Below are positions 54,942-63,950 of a stretch of DNA of 64,000 bases, one piece after another. The stretch comes from Niallia endozanthoxylica. GTDB taxonomy: Bacteria; Bacillota; Bacilli; Bacillales; Cytobacillaceae. Under the pieces are notes generated by a model. It did not search any database and was not told the DNA's origin. It saw nothing but the letters and a program-made list of their open reading frames with translations. Made by a program: the position numbers and the translations under genes. Numbering within the stretch: position 1 is the stretch's first letter; the number at the start of each line of letters is the position of its first letter. The stretch covers positions 82,231-146,230 of the forward strand of contig NZ_VYKL01000028.1 of NCBI RefSeq assembly GCF_008710145.1. Reading direction: 5' to 3'.

Positions 54942-57005
54942 TTAGTCCTCATAATCCCTTTTAAAAAGTAATTCTTTCGGAATTTCCGTACCACGTGAGC
55001 CGCGAATGTCTGTTTCCTTCATTTCTGTTGGGTAGAATACGATGAAGTTCTCAAGATTCATTGATGCTAGTTTTTTCGGTATCGCTTCTAAATCTGGGTG
55101 CCATGCCACAGTCCCTCTTCTAGCACTTACTAAAATCACAAGGTCGGTTGATTTAACATCATTTAAATCATTTTTATAAAGGGAATTCCAGCCATCAATG
55201 GATTGGAACTCTACTTCAATATTAGGATGTACATGTTCGGAAACTAACTTATACGCATCTAAGTCATCTCGAATGACAAGGCATTTAATGGTTGCACTGA
55301 GTTGTGAAGCAATGTTCTTAACAATTGAAATCGAATCTTCAAAACCAGGTTTATGCACGATATTATTTGGCAGAATAAGAATCACTCGTTCCATCGTATT
55401 CAATGGATGGTTAATCGTGGTTATGAGTGCGCGTTGATAGGTATGTTCAAGGAAATTATCAATCACTTTCCCGAAGACCTTTTGGTTCCCCACATCTGCA
55501 CCATCCCACCCCACGATGATCGTTGTGATTCGCTCTTCAATGGCTGCACGTTCGATTCCCCATCCAATATTATGATCAACCCGCGTTAATGGCTTAACAG
55601 GAACATCTGCCCCTGACGCATACATGAGAGAGCGTCCAAGCATTCTTTCAGCTTGTGCCACTTCATTTGTTGCCTGTTTTAAATCCTTTTGAACAATTGT
55701 TAATGGGTAAAGCGGTTCAGCTGTCTTTTTCGCATTTCTTATCACAAAACCTAAATCGAGCAGAGATTCCATTGTCTTTGGGTTCGCCACCGGAATTAAT
55801 ATTCGTTCTGGAAGTGCATCGTCTAGTGCCACTTTATCTTGTGCAACGGCCAGTTTTCTACCATATTTTTCACAGAAGTATGGACCTAAAATACAGGTAA
55901 CTAAAATAATAATAATGACGGCATTTATTATTTGCTGGTCAAATAATCCAAATTGATACCCAACCATAGTTATGGCTAATGTTGCTGCAGCATGTGAAGT
56001 GGAAAGACCAAAGATTACCTTGTTTTCTGCCTCGGAATATCCATATACTTTACTCGTAACCCAACTGGCAAGTAGTTTACTGCCAACTGCTACAAAGGTT
56101 ATTAATAGGATGATTAGTAGCGAATCAGGGCTGGATAGAAGAACACGAAGATCCATTAACATCCCGACAGATAACAAGAAAAACGGAATAAATAATGCAT
56201 TTGCCGTAAAACGGATTCTATTCATTAATGGGCCATGATCATAAATGTACCGGTTTAAGGCTAGACCGGCCAAGAATGCCCCGATAATTGGTTCTAATCC
56301 TACAAACAATGAGATTGCCCCTGCAACAAATAAAATGGCCAGAACAAAGTTAAATTCTATCGTTCCTTCATTATTCGAGCGTTTAAAGAACCACTTGGTC
56401 AGATAGGGGGTAAAAATGAGAACAGCTACAGCAAAGAGTGTGGTTGCAATAAGCAAGGATCCCAAAAATCCAATGGTTAAATCGCCTTCCGATGCCCCTA
56501 TGATTACAGCGAGAACAAGCAATGCCAAGCTATCTGTTATTAATGTACCGCCAACTGCTGTTGTGACAGCTTTGTTTTTCGCAACGCCTAGTCGGCTAAT
56601 GGCAGGGTACCCTAGAAGTGTATGCGTAGAGAAAATGCTACCAAATAAAAAAGCTGATAGCATACTGAGACCAAGCCCCAGTCCTACTATGATTCCAAGG
56701 ATTAATGGGATTGAAAACGAGAGGAAGCCAAATAAAATACTGCGATTTCGGTATTTTTTGAAACCATCGAGGTCTAGCTCAAGCCCTGCTATAAACATGA
56801 TAAACAATAATCCGACTGTTCCAAGCAATTCAATGGTTGAATCTCGTGCTAATATTTCTAGCCCGTTTGGTCCGACGATAATTCCTGCTAAAATGGGCCC
56901 AATAATAGCAGGTACTCTTAGTTTCCCCATTAGTATAGGGAATACCAAAAAAATTAACACAGCAAAACCAAATATAAGAACTGGTTCTTGTAGAGGGAAG
57001 TGCAT
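54942..57005 (-). CDS. CPA2-type cation:proton antiporter with cytosolic USP-like tail
   Basis: 687 residues from the ATG at 57003-57005, the start with TGAGGTTGGG upstream; a slightly longer frame is possible. The first ~385 residues have about twelve membrane segments with RVPAIIGPILAGIIVGPNGL, LLGTVGLLFIMFIAGLELDL, GYPAISRLGVAKNKAVTTAV, and GGTLITDSLALLVLAVIIGA holding the ion-binding Asp. Two universal-stress-like domains follow (VALDDALPERILIPVANPKT, TTIIVGWDGADVGNQKVFGK). It exchanges Na+ or K+ for H+. It is bracketed by the two copies of the membrane cassette. Confidence 0.9.
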   Translation of the reverse strand: MHFPLQEPVLIFGFAVLIFLVFPILMGKLRVPAIIGPILAGIIVGPNGLEILARDSTIELLGTVGLLFIMFIAGLELDLDGFKKYRNRSILFGFLSFSIPLILGIIVGLGLGLSMLSAFLFGSIFSTHTLLGYPAISRLGVAKNKAVTTAVGGTLITDSLALLVLAVIIGASEGDLTIGFLGSLLIATTLFAVAVLIFTPYLTKWFFKRSNNEGTIEFNFVLAILFVAGAISLFVGLEPIIGAFLAGLALNRYIYDHGPLMNRIRFTANALFIPFFLLSVGMLMDLRVLLSSPDSLLIILLITFVAVGSKLLASWVTSKVYGYSEAENKVIFGLSTSHAAATLAITMVGYQFGLFDQQIINAVIIIILVTCILGPYFCEKYGRKLAVAQDKVALDDALPERILIPVANPKTMESLLDLGFVIRNAKKTAEPLYPLTIVQKDLKQATNEVAQAERMLGRSLMYASGADVPVKPLTRVDHNIGWGIERAAIEERITTIIVGWDGADVGNQKVFGKVIDNFLEHTYQRALITTINHPLNTMERVILILPNNIVHKPGFEDSISIVKNIASQLSATIKCLVIRDDLDAYKLVSEHVHPNIEVEFQSIDGWNSLYKNDLNDVKSTDLVILVSARRGTVAWHPDLEAIPKKLASMNLENFIVFYPTEMKETDIRGSRGTEIPKELLFKRDYED

Positions 57006-57428
57006 AAATATCCCAACCTCACTTTCCACTTACTAACTTTAGCATAAGTCTTTTAAGTGAATAATAATGTACTATATATAATGTAAAATTTAAAACTACT
57101 AATCTCACAGCCATGATAACCATCTATCCTTCTAGGTGAAAAAAATGAAGTTTGAAGATAGAATCGCTTTGTATACGATTGATTGAAGGGACATTTCATT
57201 CCATACGGGGTAGTACCATCATTCCGCTAATTTACAACACTAAGCATCTCTGTCAAAAAGCCTGTATTCAAGTGATGCAATATTTCATTTCATGGAGGGA
57301 CTTTCTGACAAATTGACATTAGCAAGGTCGCCTTCACGTTGTCAAAATCAATGGATTCTTATGTTCTACATCCCTTAGCGTTGATAATATGGGTTTCGCT
57401 GGCGTACCCCTATTAGGAGGCTGATTAA

Positions 57429-57533
57429 ATGAATAATCATAAACATAGAAAGGCCGACAGAGAACACGGAAGTGAATCACCGTGGATATACGTTGTCATA
57501 CTAATGATTGCTCTTTTAATCGATAAGTTTTAA
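57429..57533 (+). CDS. 34-residue single-helix membrane peptide
   Basis: ATG to TAA with AGGAGGCTGATTAA upstream. The first 18 residues are polar and basic (MNNHKHRKADREHGSES); the rest (PWIYVVILMIALLIDKF) is one membrane helix. The combination of strong RBS and clear topology supports a real gene. No family recognised. Otherwise 57030-57428 and 57534-57900 hold no gene that I recognise. Confidence 0.6.
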   Translation: MNNHKHRKADREHGSESPWIYVVILMIALLIDKF

Positions 57534-57901
57534 ATTCTTATTTTAATGTCCCAAAAAAGCTTCTAAAAAAATTAAGTCTGTATAGGGCAGCTCCCCATGC
57601 AAGAAATAATTAATTATATTTTATTGGGAAGATAATAATAGTATGGGAAAAGTAAAACGTATTTTCTTTGGTAAAATATCAGAACGAACTTTCATCCATC
57701 AGGTGCTCTTCTCTAGAAAAAGAGAAAAAAATAGACTGCTGCAACTAGACTAAACCCTAAAAAGTTCACATTAAAAAGCACAAACACCGAATACGAACGC
57801 CCATTTCCCTGTTATTTATTAACCTTTTACTTTATTCAATTTATTAGTATGACTAATTTTTTATGAGTAATATTAATTGTTAAAATTGCATAAAATTACT
57901 C

Positions 57902-58036
57902 GGGATTAGTGCATCACAGCATACACAGGCTTATTTTTGGACAAAGGCTGAATTCAAGGCACATCCAATCTTGAGTGAGAAGAAAGTTGAGTTTGTTACA
58001 TACGAGGCAGAAGCATCATTTGAGGAATTATTTTAG
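57902..58036 (+). pseudogene. Unidentified C-terminal gene relic
   Basis: An open frame without start reads ISASQHTQAYFWTKAEFKAH, PILSEKKVEFVTYEAEASFE, ELF, TAG. The composition is protein-like but it lacks an upstream part and I cannot name the family. Confidence 0.35.
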
Positions 58037-58159
58037 CTATACTTAATAAAGTCATAAAGAAGGCTGGCAAATATCTTCGTTCCCTATTTGAATAAAACAG
58101 TCTAAACCCCCTAGGTCAACAACTTGTTCAAAATCTTCCGACTACCTGAACTTATTTGA

Positions 58160-58236
58160 GAAACGCAGGGACGTTCTCACGTTTCATTTCAGGAAAAGAT
58201 TTCCCCTGTGAAACGTGAGAACGCCTCCTATGTTTC
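58160..58236. repeat. Palindromic repeat, copy 19
   Basis: GAAACGCAGGGACGTTCTCA and TGAAACGTGAGAACGCCTCC; a TAATAGAAAC sits at the minus-strand end of the pseudogene below, so the repeat touches its former stop. Confidence 0.9.
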
Positions 58237-58238
58237 TA

Positions 58239-58706
58239 TTATTTTACCTTTGCTATTCCTAATGCAAAATGGCTTCAAAGGATATCTTCTACTAATTCAG
58301 CTTGTGATTCTTCACAATCAACAATTAAGATGACTTCAGAGTGTGTTCCTTTTAACACTCTTTTCTTTTTCTTTATAATCAATTCCATAAAAAGCCGAAT
58401 AGCAAATCCAAGAACAAATCCAACAAACGCACCGATTAGTCCCCAATAAATGGGTCCCCAAGCTAATTTAAAACCAATACTTGCTCCAATCACTGAAAAA
58501 GCAGTAGCAAGTGCCATTCCAATATCAATCAGGCTTATACCGTCTGAGCGATGAAGGTTATCGAAAATTTTCCGTTCTTCTTGTCGGTTATCCAAAGGGA
58601 CAGCAAATATGCTTTCTTTTTTAATCCCTTTCTTTTCTAAGGTTGAAATGGCCATTTCTAAGAATCCTGTCGTTTCAAATGTTGAAAATAGCTGCACATC
58701 GATCAC
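58239..58706 (-). pseudogene. Second copy of the small membrane protein, Trp-to-stop
   Basis: Nearly identical to 53489-53956. A TGA at 58275-58277 replaces the TGG of EDILWSHFALG; the tail SHFALGIAKVK still follows in frame to TAA at 58239. It loses 12 C-terminal residues only, so it might keep some function. Confidence 0.85.
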
Positions 58707-59489
58707 TTCACTTTTTGTCCTTTTAGTATTTTGAACCCATCCGATTGATAATTCTCAGTTAAGTGATTCCTTAACTCTTTTTCAAATAGTCTGTTATTCT
58801 CAACCGTATTGATATAAGAATCATAAGAGGCAAACCCATAGTGTGAAGGGATAAAAAGAAGCCATTCTGACTTTAAAACCGGGGTTGCTTCCTTTACTTT
58901 GCCTAAAATTAGAAGTACAACAGCCTCTTGAACATGTGAAAAATAATAAAATACCACTAACCATACGATGACAAAGATAGCAATTAAAATCCTGTGGATA
59001 TAGAGCTGTCCTAGTCCAGGGATAAACAATGACCACAAAACGGAAAGGACGGGATTTCGCTTATCTAGGTAGTTAATCTCTAAGGCTCGTAATGCAAATG
59101 AATTAAAACGGTGTTCCTCCCGCTCGGCTAAAAGATAGACCCTATTCATATCTACAGTTGTCCGGTAACTATCCCAAATACAAAAAAGATAAACAGGGAT
59201 ATACATAAGAAGCCATCTTGTGTCTAGTACCCTTTTGCCATATCAATATTCCCTTGAAAGGAATAAATCATGGAAGCATTAACATTTGCATTAATATTAA
59301 CAACAACTTCCCAAATAAATAGTGCATATCCTCTAAGATATTTTGATAAAAGCAAATGACGGAATCCGGGGAACGCTGCGGACCGCCAGGCAATAATATA
59401 CGGATTTCTTAAATGCAATTGGGTTGTACTAAAACACTAACATGAGCTTTATACCTTCTGGCAGTATTATCATTTGTATAGTTGTTCAT
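58703..59489 (-). pseudogene. Second copy of the multi-span membrane protein, two frameshifts
   Basis: Matches 53953-54741 along the full length. It starts MNNYTNDNTARRYKAHVSVL, then loses one base (VLVQPNC instead of IFGTTQLF) near 59433. A second shift occurs near 59225 (NIDMAKGY, stop, in place of NIDMAKEVLDTRW). The segment 59206-58703 is open (MYIPVYLFCIWDSYRTTVDM). The duplicated block also includes the leader before the start. Confidence 0.88.
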
Positions 59490-59716
59490 TTCATCCACCT
59501 TATGGAACGATTTATACTATATTTCCAAATGTGGAATCTATTTATGCACTTCTTAATATGGACGCTTGTTAATAAGAAAATAGCTGACTGCATTATTTTA
59601 GCAGGTAGTGGCTGTGTGAATAGCACTTTAGCCTCGAAAACCAATTTCAGGTTTTATTTTCATTTATTTGCTACACAATAATATCTATAAACAAATTAGT
59701 AAAGGCGGGTTTTTTT

Positions 59717-60181
59717 ATGATTAATCTTATTCGAGTTGGACTGCTCACTATTTCATGGTTATCGCTTGTTTTCTTGCCGAAACGGTCCTTTAGAAAATAC
59801 CTGCCAGTTGCAAATTTGGCAGTAGGTTTAATCCTATTAACCAGTTTATTTTCTCTCCCCTTCAAGCTATGGATCGTGGAGAAAGGCGGAATAAAGGAAA
59901 AGATTTTTACTGATTTAAGTCTCATTTTAGGACCTTTCTTTTCTGGTACTTTATGGATTTTCCATTTAACCTATGGTCGTTTTGGACCCTATTTACTGCT
60001 GAATATGGTCATGAACTTATTGCTCGCCTTTCCTTTATGTACAATCTTTCAGAAGTTAAAGTTATTTAAATTGGTTAATTTTAGACCGGTTCACATCTTT
60101 TTCACCTATATTTTTTATTCGATTGTTCTATATGGATATCAGATGTTCTTAACTAAGCCTAAGCAGCTACTATCAAAATAG
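59717..60181 (+). CDS. Four-helix membrane protein of unknown function
   Basis: 154 residues; hydrophobic segments at about 5-20, 32-50, 66-85 and 92-110, with a last one at 125-145. LVFLPKRSFRKYLPVANLAV and GPFFSGTLWIFHLTYGRFGP stand out. The ATG has AAAGGCGGG upstream. I do not recognise the family; it stands alone with no partner. 59490-59716 holds nothing else that I recognise. Confidence 0.65.
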   Translation: MINLIRVGLLTISWLSLVFLPKRSFRKYLPVANLAVGLILLTSLFSLPFKLWIVEKGGIKEKIFTDLSLILGPFFSGTLWIFHLTYGRFGPYLLLNMVMNLLLAFPLCTIFQKLKLFKLVNFRPVHIFFTYIFYSIVLYGYQMFLTKPKQLLSK

Positions 60182-60187
60182 AATATA

Positions 60188-60330
60188 GAAACGCAGGGAT
60201 GGTTCTTGTGCTTCCTAAAAAAGCGCAAGAACCATCCCTCTTTTTCACTCAAATATCCATTTCTCCACTGCCTCCCAAGCTGTGATTTTCAGGAATTCCA
60301 TTAAATACTCGATGTTCGCCTTGTATGAAA
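60188..60330. repeat. Hairpin repeat variant (family C), copy 1
   Basis: GAAACGCAGGGATGGTTCTT at the left as in the palindromic family, but with a shorter arm: AGGGATGGTTCTTG pairs with CAAGAACCATCCCT around a small loop. The following 80 bp (TTTTCACTCAAATATCCATT ... TTCAGGAATTCCATTAAATA) are also shared with 62718-62850. Confidence 0.85.
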
Positions 60331-60355
60331 CGTCCCTACGTTTCTCCAATTCAAT

Positions 60356-60440
60356 TGCTCTTCAATGCATTTATTTAATTACGTTTCTCCAATAAAATCC
60401 TGTGGAGTATTTATAAAACAAGATTTTTCAGGGCATGCCT
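60356..60440. repeat. Dispersed repeat family B, partial copy 3
   Basis: TTGCTCTTCAATGCATTTAT, TTAATTACGTTTCTCCAATA, AAATCCTGTGGA and AAACAAGATTTTTCAGGGCA resemble 48370-48440 and 52886-52915. Confidence 0.7.
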
Positions 60441-60489
60441 GTCACCATATTGACATTCAATTATTCTAGGAGTACTTTAAAGATGTTAT

Positions 60490-60665
60490 TAATGATTGAA
60501 AAAATAATCCTTTGAGCTGAGTCTTTGGAGCGGGGGAACCAAATTTGATAAACACTTTTGTTTATCTTGGGGTGAATCTTAACACACTAGTTAAGAAGGG
60601 ATGCTCTCAATCCCTAATCCGACAGCTAACCTCGTAAGCATGTATTGAGAGAAGGGTGAATGAGA
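60490..60665 (+). promoter_or_regulatory. Cyclic-di-AMP (ydaO/yuaA) riboswitch of ktrAB
   Basis: Conserved elements of the ydaO/yuaA motif occur in order: TTTGGAGCGGGGGAACCAAA, TTGGGGTGAATCTTAA, AGGGATGCTCTCAATCCCTA, ATCCGACAGCTAACCTCGTA, AGC, ATTGAGAGAAGGG. In B. subtilis this motif also precedes ktrA (yuaA). High cyclic-di-AMP should shut down K+ uptake. Confidence 0.95.
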
Positions 60666-60671
60666 ACCATT

Positions 60672-60702
60672 GACCATTCTTTTATTAAGAGTGGTCTTTT
60701 TT
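60672..60702 (+). terminator. Riboswitch terminator upstream of ktrA
   Basis: GACCATTCTTTTA / TAAGAGTGGTC followed by T6, between aptamer and ktrA start. Confidence 0.92.
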
Positions 60703-60730
60703 AATTTACATTTAGAGAGGATAATCATGT

Positions 60731-61387
60731 ATGAAGAAGTCATTTGTTGTTTTTGGGTTAGGGCGGTTCGGGGGTACATTAGTAAAGGAATTTGCCAAAC
60801 TAGGTATAGAAGTGATAGCTGTGGATATTGATGAGACAAAAGTAAGCCGCTACGCCGAATTCGTTACTCATGCAGTTGTCGCCAATGAACTGGACGAGAG
60901 TAGCTTGAGAAAAATAGGCATTCGTAATGTTGACCATGCAATCGTGTCTTTTGGAGATGACATGAAATCCAGTGTTCTTACGTGTCTGCTATTAAAGGAA
61001 ATGGGAGTTCCGATCGTGTGGGCAAAAGCTCATGATGATTATCACGCAAAAGTACTTGAAAAGATCGGTGTCGATCGAGTGATCCATCCCGAAAGAGATA
61101 TGGCTATACGTATTGCCCATCACATTGCCTCTCAAAAAATAATCGATTATATCGAATTGTCGAAAGAATATAGTATAGCTGAAGTAATCGCTTCAGAAAA
61201 ATTACACAATAAAACGTTAATCGAATTAGATATCCGAGCCAGATTTGGCTGTACTATTGTAGCTATTCAGAGAGGAGAAGACATTGTTGTCTCTCCGGCA
61301 CCAGATAGGGTGATTTTAAAAGGAGATGTGTTAGTAGTCATTGGTCGGAATGAGGATATCAATCGATTTGACAAGAAAGGTGTATAA
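60731..61387 (+). CDS. ktrA: K+ uptake regulatory subunit KtrA
   Basis: 218 residues, RCK fold. The N-terminal Rossmann half has VFGLGRFGGTLVKEFAKLGI (GxGxxG) and the conserved acidic residue in VIAVDID, for NAD/ATP binding; the C-terminal half (about 135-218: SIAEVIASEKLHNKTLIELD, VLVVIGRNEDINRF) is the RCK_C domain, a known cyclic-di-AMP target. It forms a ring gating KtrB. Two bases separate it from ktrB. GAGAGGATAATC lies before the ATG. Confidence 0.96.
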   Translation: MKKSFVVFGLGRFGGTLVKEFAKLGIEVIAVDIDETKVSRYAEFVTHAVVANELDESSLRKIGIRNVDHAIVSFGDDMKSSVLTCLLLKEMGVPIVWAKAHDDYHAKVLEKIGVDRVIHPERDMAIRIAHHIASQKIIDYIELSKEYSIAEVIASEKLHNKTLIELDIRARFGCTIVAIQRGEDIVVSPAPDRVILKGDVLVVIGRNEDINRFDKKGV

Positions 61388-61389
61388 AG

Positions 61390-62712
61390 ATGAATCATAG
61401 AAAAATAAATCTTTCTCCTTCACAGCTTTTAATATTAATCTTTCTTGTATCGATAGCCATTGGAGGCTTGCTCTTAAAGCTGCCGTTTGCAACGACGAAG
61501 TCCATTAGTTTAATTGATGCTTTATTTACTGCCACATCAGCCATGACTGTAACGGGCCTTGCAGTTGTCGATACTGGTACGGCCTTTACTCTATTCGGTC
61601 AACTCGTGATTGTTTCCTTGATTCAATTAGGTGGATTGGGGATTATGTCCTTTGCTGTTCTAATTTTTATCGCTTTGGGGAAGAAAATTAGTTTAAAAGA
61701 ACGAATACTGATTCAGCAATCATTAAACCAGACTTCTATTGGAGGCATGATCTATTTAGTCCGTAATTTATTTTTCTTTTCCATCATCATTGAAGGGGTT
61801 GCCATGATTTTTTTAGCCTTTCGATGGGTGCCAGATATGGGATGGGGAAAAGGATTATATTATAGTTTCTTTCACTCTATCTCTGCTTTTAACAATGCTG
61901 GATTTGCCTTGTGGTCGGACAGCTTAATGGGGTATGTAGGAGACCCTGTGGTCAATATTGTCCTATCATTATTATTTATTATTGGCGGCCTTGGTTTTAC
62001 AGTCATCATTGATTTATGGTCCAAAAAGAAGTTTAAAAAATTGGCTCTTCATTCAAAACTAATGATTGTAGGTACGTTTACGATCAATATTGTAGCAATT
62101 CTTGTCATATTTGCGGTGGAGTATAGCAACCCCAATACATTAGGAGGTTTATCCTCTTTAGGGGATAAATGGTGGGCTGCCTATTTTCAAGCTGTAACAA
62201 CAAGAACAGCAGGGTTTAACTCCTTAGATATCGCAAGTTTAGACGAATCAACGATTTTTCTGATGCTCTTGCTTATGTTCGTTGGAGCCGGCAGTGCTTC
62301 TACAGGTGGAGGGATTAAGCTTACAACCTTTTTAGTGATTGCCTTAGCTGTTGTTACCTATCTAAGAGGAAAAAAAGAAGTTGTAATTGGAAGAAGGTCG
62401 ATTAGCAATGAAATTGTTTTTCGCTCATTAGCCATTTCAACGATTGCTGTATGCTTTATATTTATTGCAGTATTTTTGTTAAATATCATAGAAGAAGAGC
62501 CGTTTCTAACTTTATTATTTGAAGTGGTTTCAGCGTTTGGAACGGTTGGGTTATCGATGGGGATTACAGCTACGCTTACTACATTAGGGAAAGTAATCAT
62601 CGTATTTATGATGTTTCTAGGAAAACTGGGTCCACTTACTCTAGCTTTTTCCTTAGCTAAGCCAGACAAATCCAAAATTCGATATCCAAGTGAAAGCATT
62701 CTTACAGGATGA
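61390..62712 (+). CDS. ktrB: K+ channel subunit KtrB
   Basis: 440 residues of the Trk/Ktr/HKT family. Four M1-P-M2 units are seen, with selectivity-loop Gly regions TATSAMTVTGLAVVDTG, HSISAFNNAGFALW, TTRTAGFNSLDIAS and SAFGTVGLSMG. LMLLLMFVGAGSASTGGGIK is the gating loop region of M2C. It imports K+ with Na+ support and is activated by KtrA-ATP. It directly follows ktrA, so both are under the cyclic-di-AMP switch. Confidence 0.96.
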   Translation: MNHRKINLSPSQLLILIFLVSIAIGGLLLKLPFATTKSISLIDALFTATSAMTVTGLAVVDTGTAFTLFGQLVIVSLIQLGGLGIMSFAVLIFIALGKKISLKERILIQQSLNQTSIGGMIYLVRNLFFFSIIIEGVAMIFLAFRWVPDMGWGKGLYYSFFHSISAFNNAGFALWSDSLMGYVGDPVVNIVLSLLFIIGGLGFTVIIDLWSKKKFKKLALHSKLMIVGTFTINIVAILVIFAVEYSNPNTLGGLSSLGDKWWAAYFQAVTTRTAGFNSLDIASLDESTIFLMLLLMFVGAGSASTGGGIKLTTFLVIALAVVTYLRGKKEVVIGRRSISNEIVFRSLAISTIAVCFIFIAVFLLNIIEEEPFLTLLFEVVSAFGTVGLSMGITATLTTLGKVIIVFMMFLGKLGPLTLAFSLAKPDKSKIRYPSESILTG

Positions 62713-62717
62713 GTATT

Positions 62718-62850
62718 GAAACATGGAGAGGGTTCTTATGCTTCCTAAAAAAGCGCAAGAACCCCCCTCCTTTTCACTCAAATATCCGTTTCTCAACTGC
62801 CTTCCAGCCTGTGAATTTCAGGAATTCCATTAAATAGTTCACAGTTGATC
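62718..62850. repeat. Hairpin repeat variant (family C), copy 2
   Basis: GAAACATGGAGAGGGTTCTT and GCGCAAGAACCCCCCTCC, then 80 bp (TTTTCACTCAAATATCCGTT ... TTCAGGAATTCCATTAAATA) as at 60188-60330. It starts 5 nt after the ktrB stop. It ends within the DUF3231 stop region. Confidence 0.87.
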
Positions 62851-63861
62851 CTTTTTCCTTATTAATTCATCTCTATCCGATGCCATTGGGGGCTGTTCCA
62901 ACCATCCATTTTTGATCATAATATTCGCTCCATCTTCAGCATACAACTGAACTTCTAGGGATAGCCTGTTATACATGGCGCTAATATCACCTCTAGGACT
63001 TTGGCTGATAGCTGTACCGTAATACCCTACGCTCAAAGTAATCAATCCAGATGTGAAGAACATCATAAGCCTATCAGAAAATGTATGGGCTGTACTATTT
63101 GTAATTTCTGAATCCCACCCCATAGGTGCAGGAAGTTTACTCTCCTCTAATTTACTTCTAAATAATTTAATATGTTTATTCCCAATTTCTAATCCTTTTA
63201 AAAAGAATTGTTTTACATCCTTTTCTTTTGCAACCTGAGTAAATCCAGTAAGGGTCGCCACTCCCAACGCATTTCTTTGGAGATTGGCAAATAAATTATC
63301 TACTTCAGCGGCTGTTAATGGCCTTTTCTCGCCAAATACATCTAACATAAACCATTGCTTTTTCACAAACTCAACCTTCTCTAAATTAGGCAAGCTCGGA
63401 GACCGGATAAATAATCCTTTAGACAATAATAAATCCGTTGATTTTTTATATAGTTGCATGGTTTCCTCCAGGCAATCCATATAGTAGCTCCGAATGTCCT
63501 CTCTTACAGATGCGGCTACACTGCCAGCATATGATGTAAGACCAATCTTGGCCATTTGGTTTAAGAAATTGAGGACAAAACTGTCAGAATAAAGCCTAGG
63601 AGCAGATACGTCTACATCCTCTTCCATACTAAAACCATCCGGAACGACATTTTTCTCCTCTGTTAAAATAGCTGTAATACTTTCAACATGTGACTTGGAT
63701 AACTCTAAAGCAAATTGAATAATTGGCTTAATTTCTTCATCCTCCGCTTTTTCTAAAAAAAACGAAAGAATGCATATACTGGCACTATCATTTAAGTATT
63801 GAACCCAAAGTTGAGCCAATTCTCCTGCAGTTAGCCTGATTTGTTGCCCTTTCTCCTCCAT
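62839..63861 (-). CDS. DUF3231 family protein
   Basis: 340 residues, two-half layout: TAGELAQLWVQYLNDSASIC and TAAEVDNLFANLQRNALGVA, joined by KQWFMLDVFGEKRPLTAAEV. The tail IMIKNGWLEQPPMASDRDEL is nearly the family consensus with a Glu-to-Gln-like change. AGGAGGTTATTT precedes the ATG. It is the third intact DUF3231 gene here. Function unknown. Confidence 0.87.
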   Translation of the reverse strand: MEEKGQQIRLTAGELAQLWVQYLNDSASICILSFFLEKAEDEEIKPIIQFALELSKSHVESITAILTEEKNVVPDGFSMEEDVDVSAPRLYSDSFVLNFLNQMAKIGLTSYAGSVAASVREDIRSYYMDCLEETMQLYKKSTDLLLSKGLFIRSPSLPNLEKVEFVKKQWFMLDVFGEKRPLTAAEVDNLFANLQRNALGVATLTGFTQVAKEKDVKQFFLKGLEIGNKHIKLFRSKLEESKLPAPMGWDSEITNSTAHTFSDRLMMFFTSGLITLSVGYYGTAISQSPRGDISAMYNRLSLEVQLYAEDGANIMIKNGWLEQPPMASDRDELIRKKDQL

Positions 63862-63931
63862 AAATAACCTCCTGAAAGATTAACCTAAAAATACTTTACC
63901 CACAAATTACCTAAAGTATTTATGGTTAAGT

Positions 63932-63950
63932 GAAATGCAGGGACGGTTCT
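63932..63950. repeat. Palindromic repeat, copy 20, interrupted at its left arm
   Basis: GAAATGCAGGGACGGTTCTG is present, then different sequence begins at about 63951 and runs to the window end. Confidence 0.8.

Noticed and set aside
56416..57036. 206-codon plus-strand frame opposite the antiporter
   Set aside because: Complement of a membrane protein, Ser/Pro/Asn-rich without a recognisable fold.
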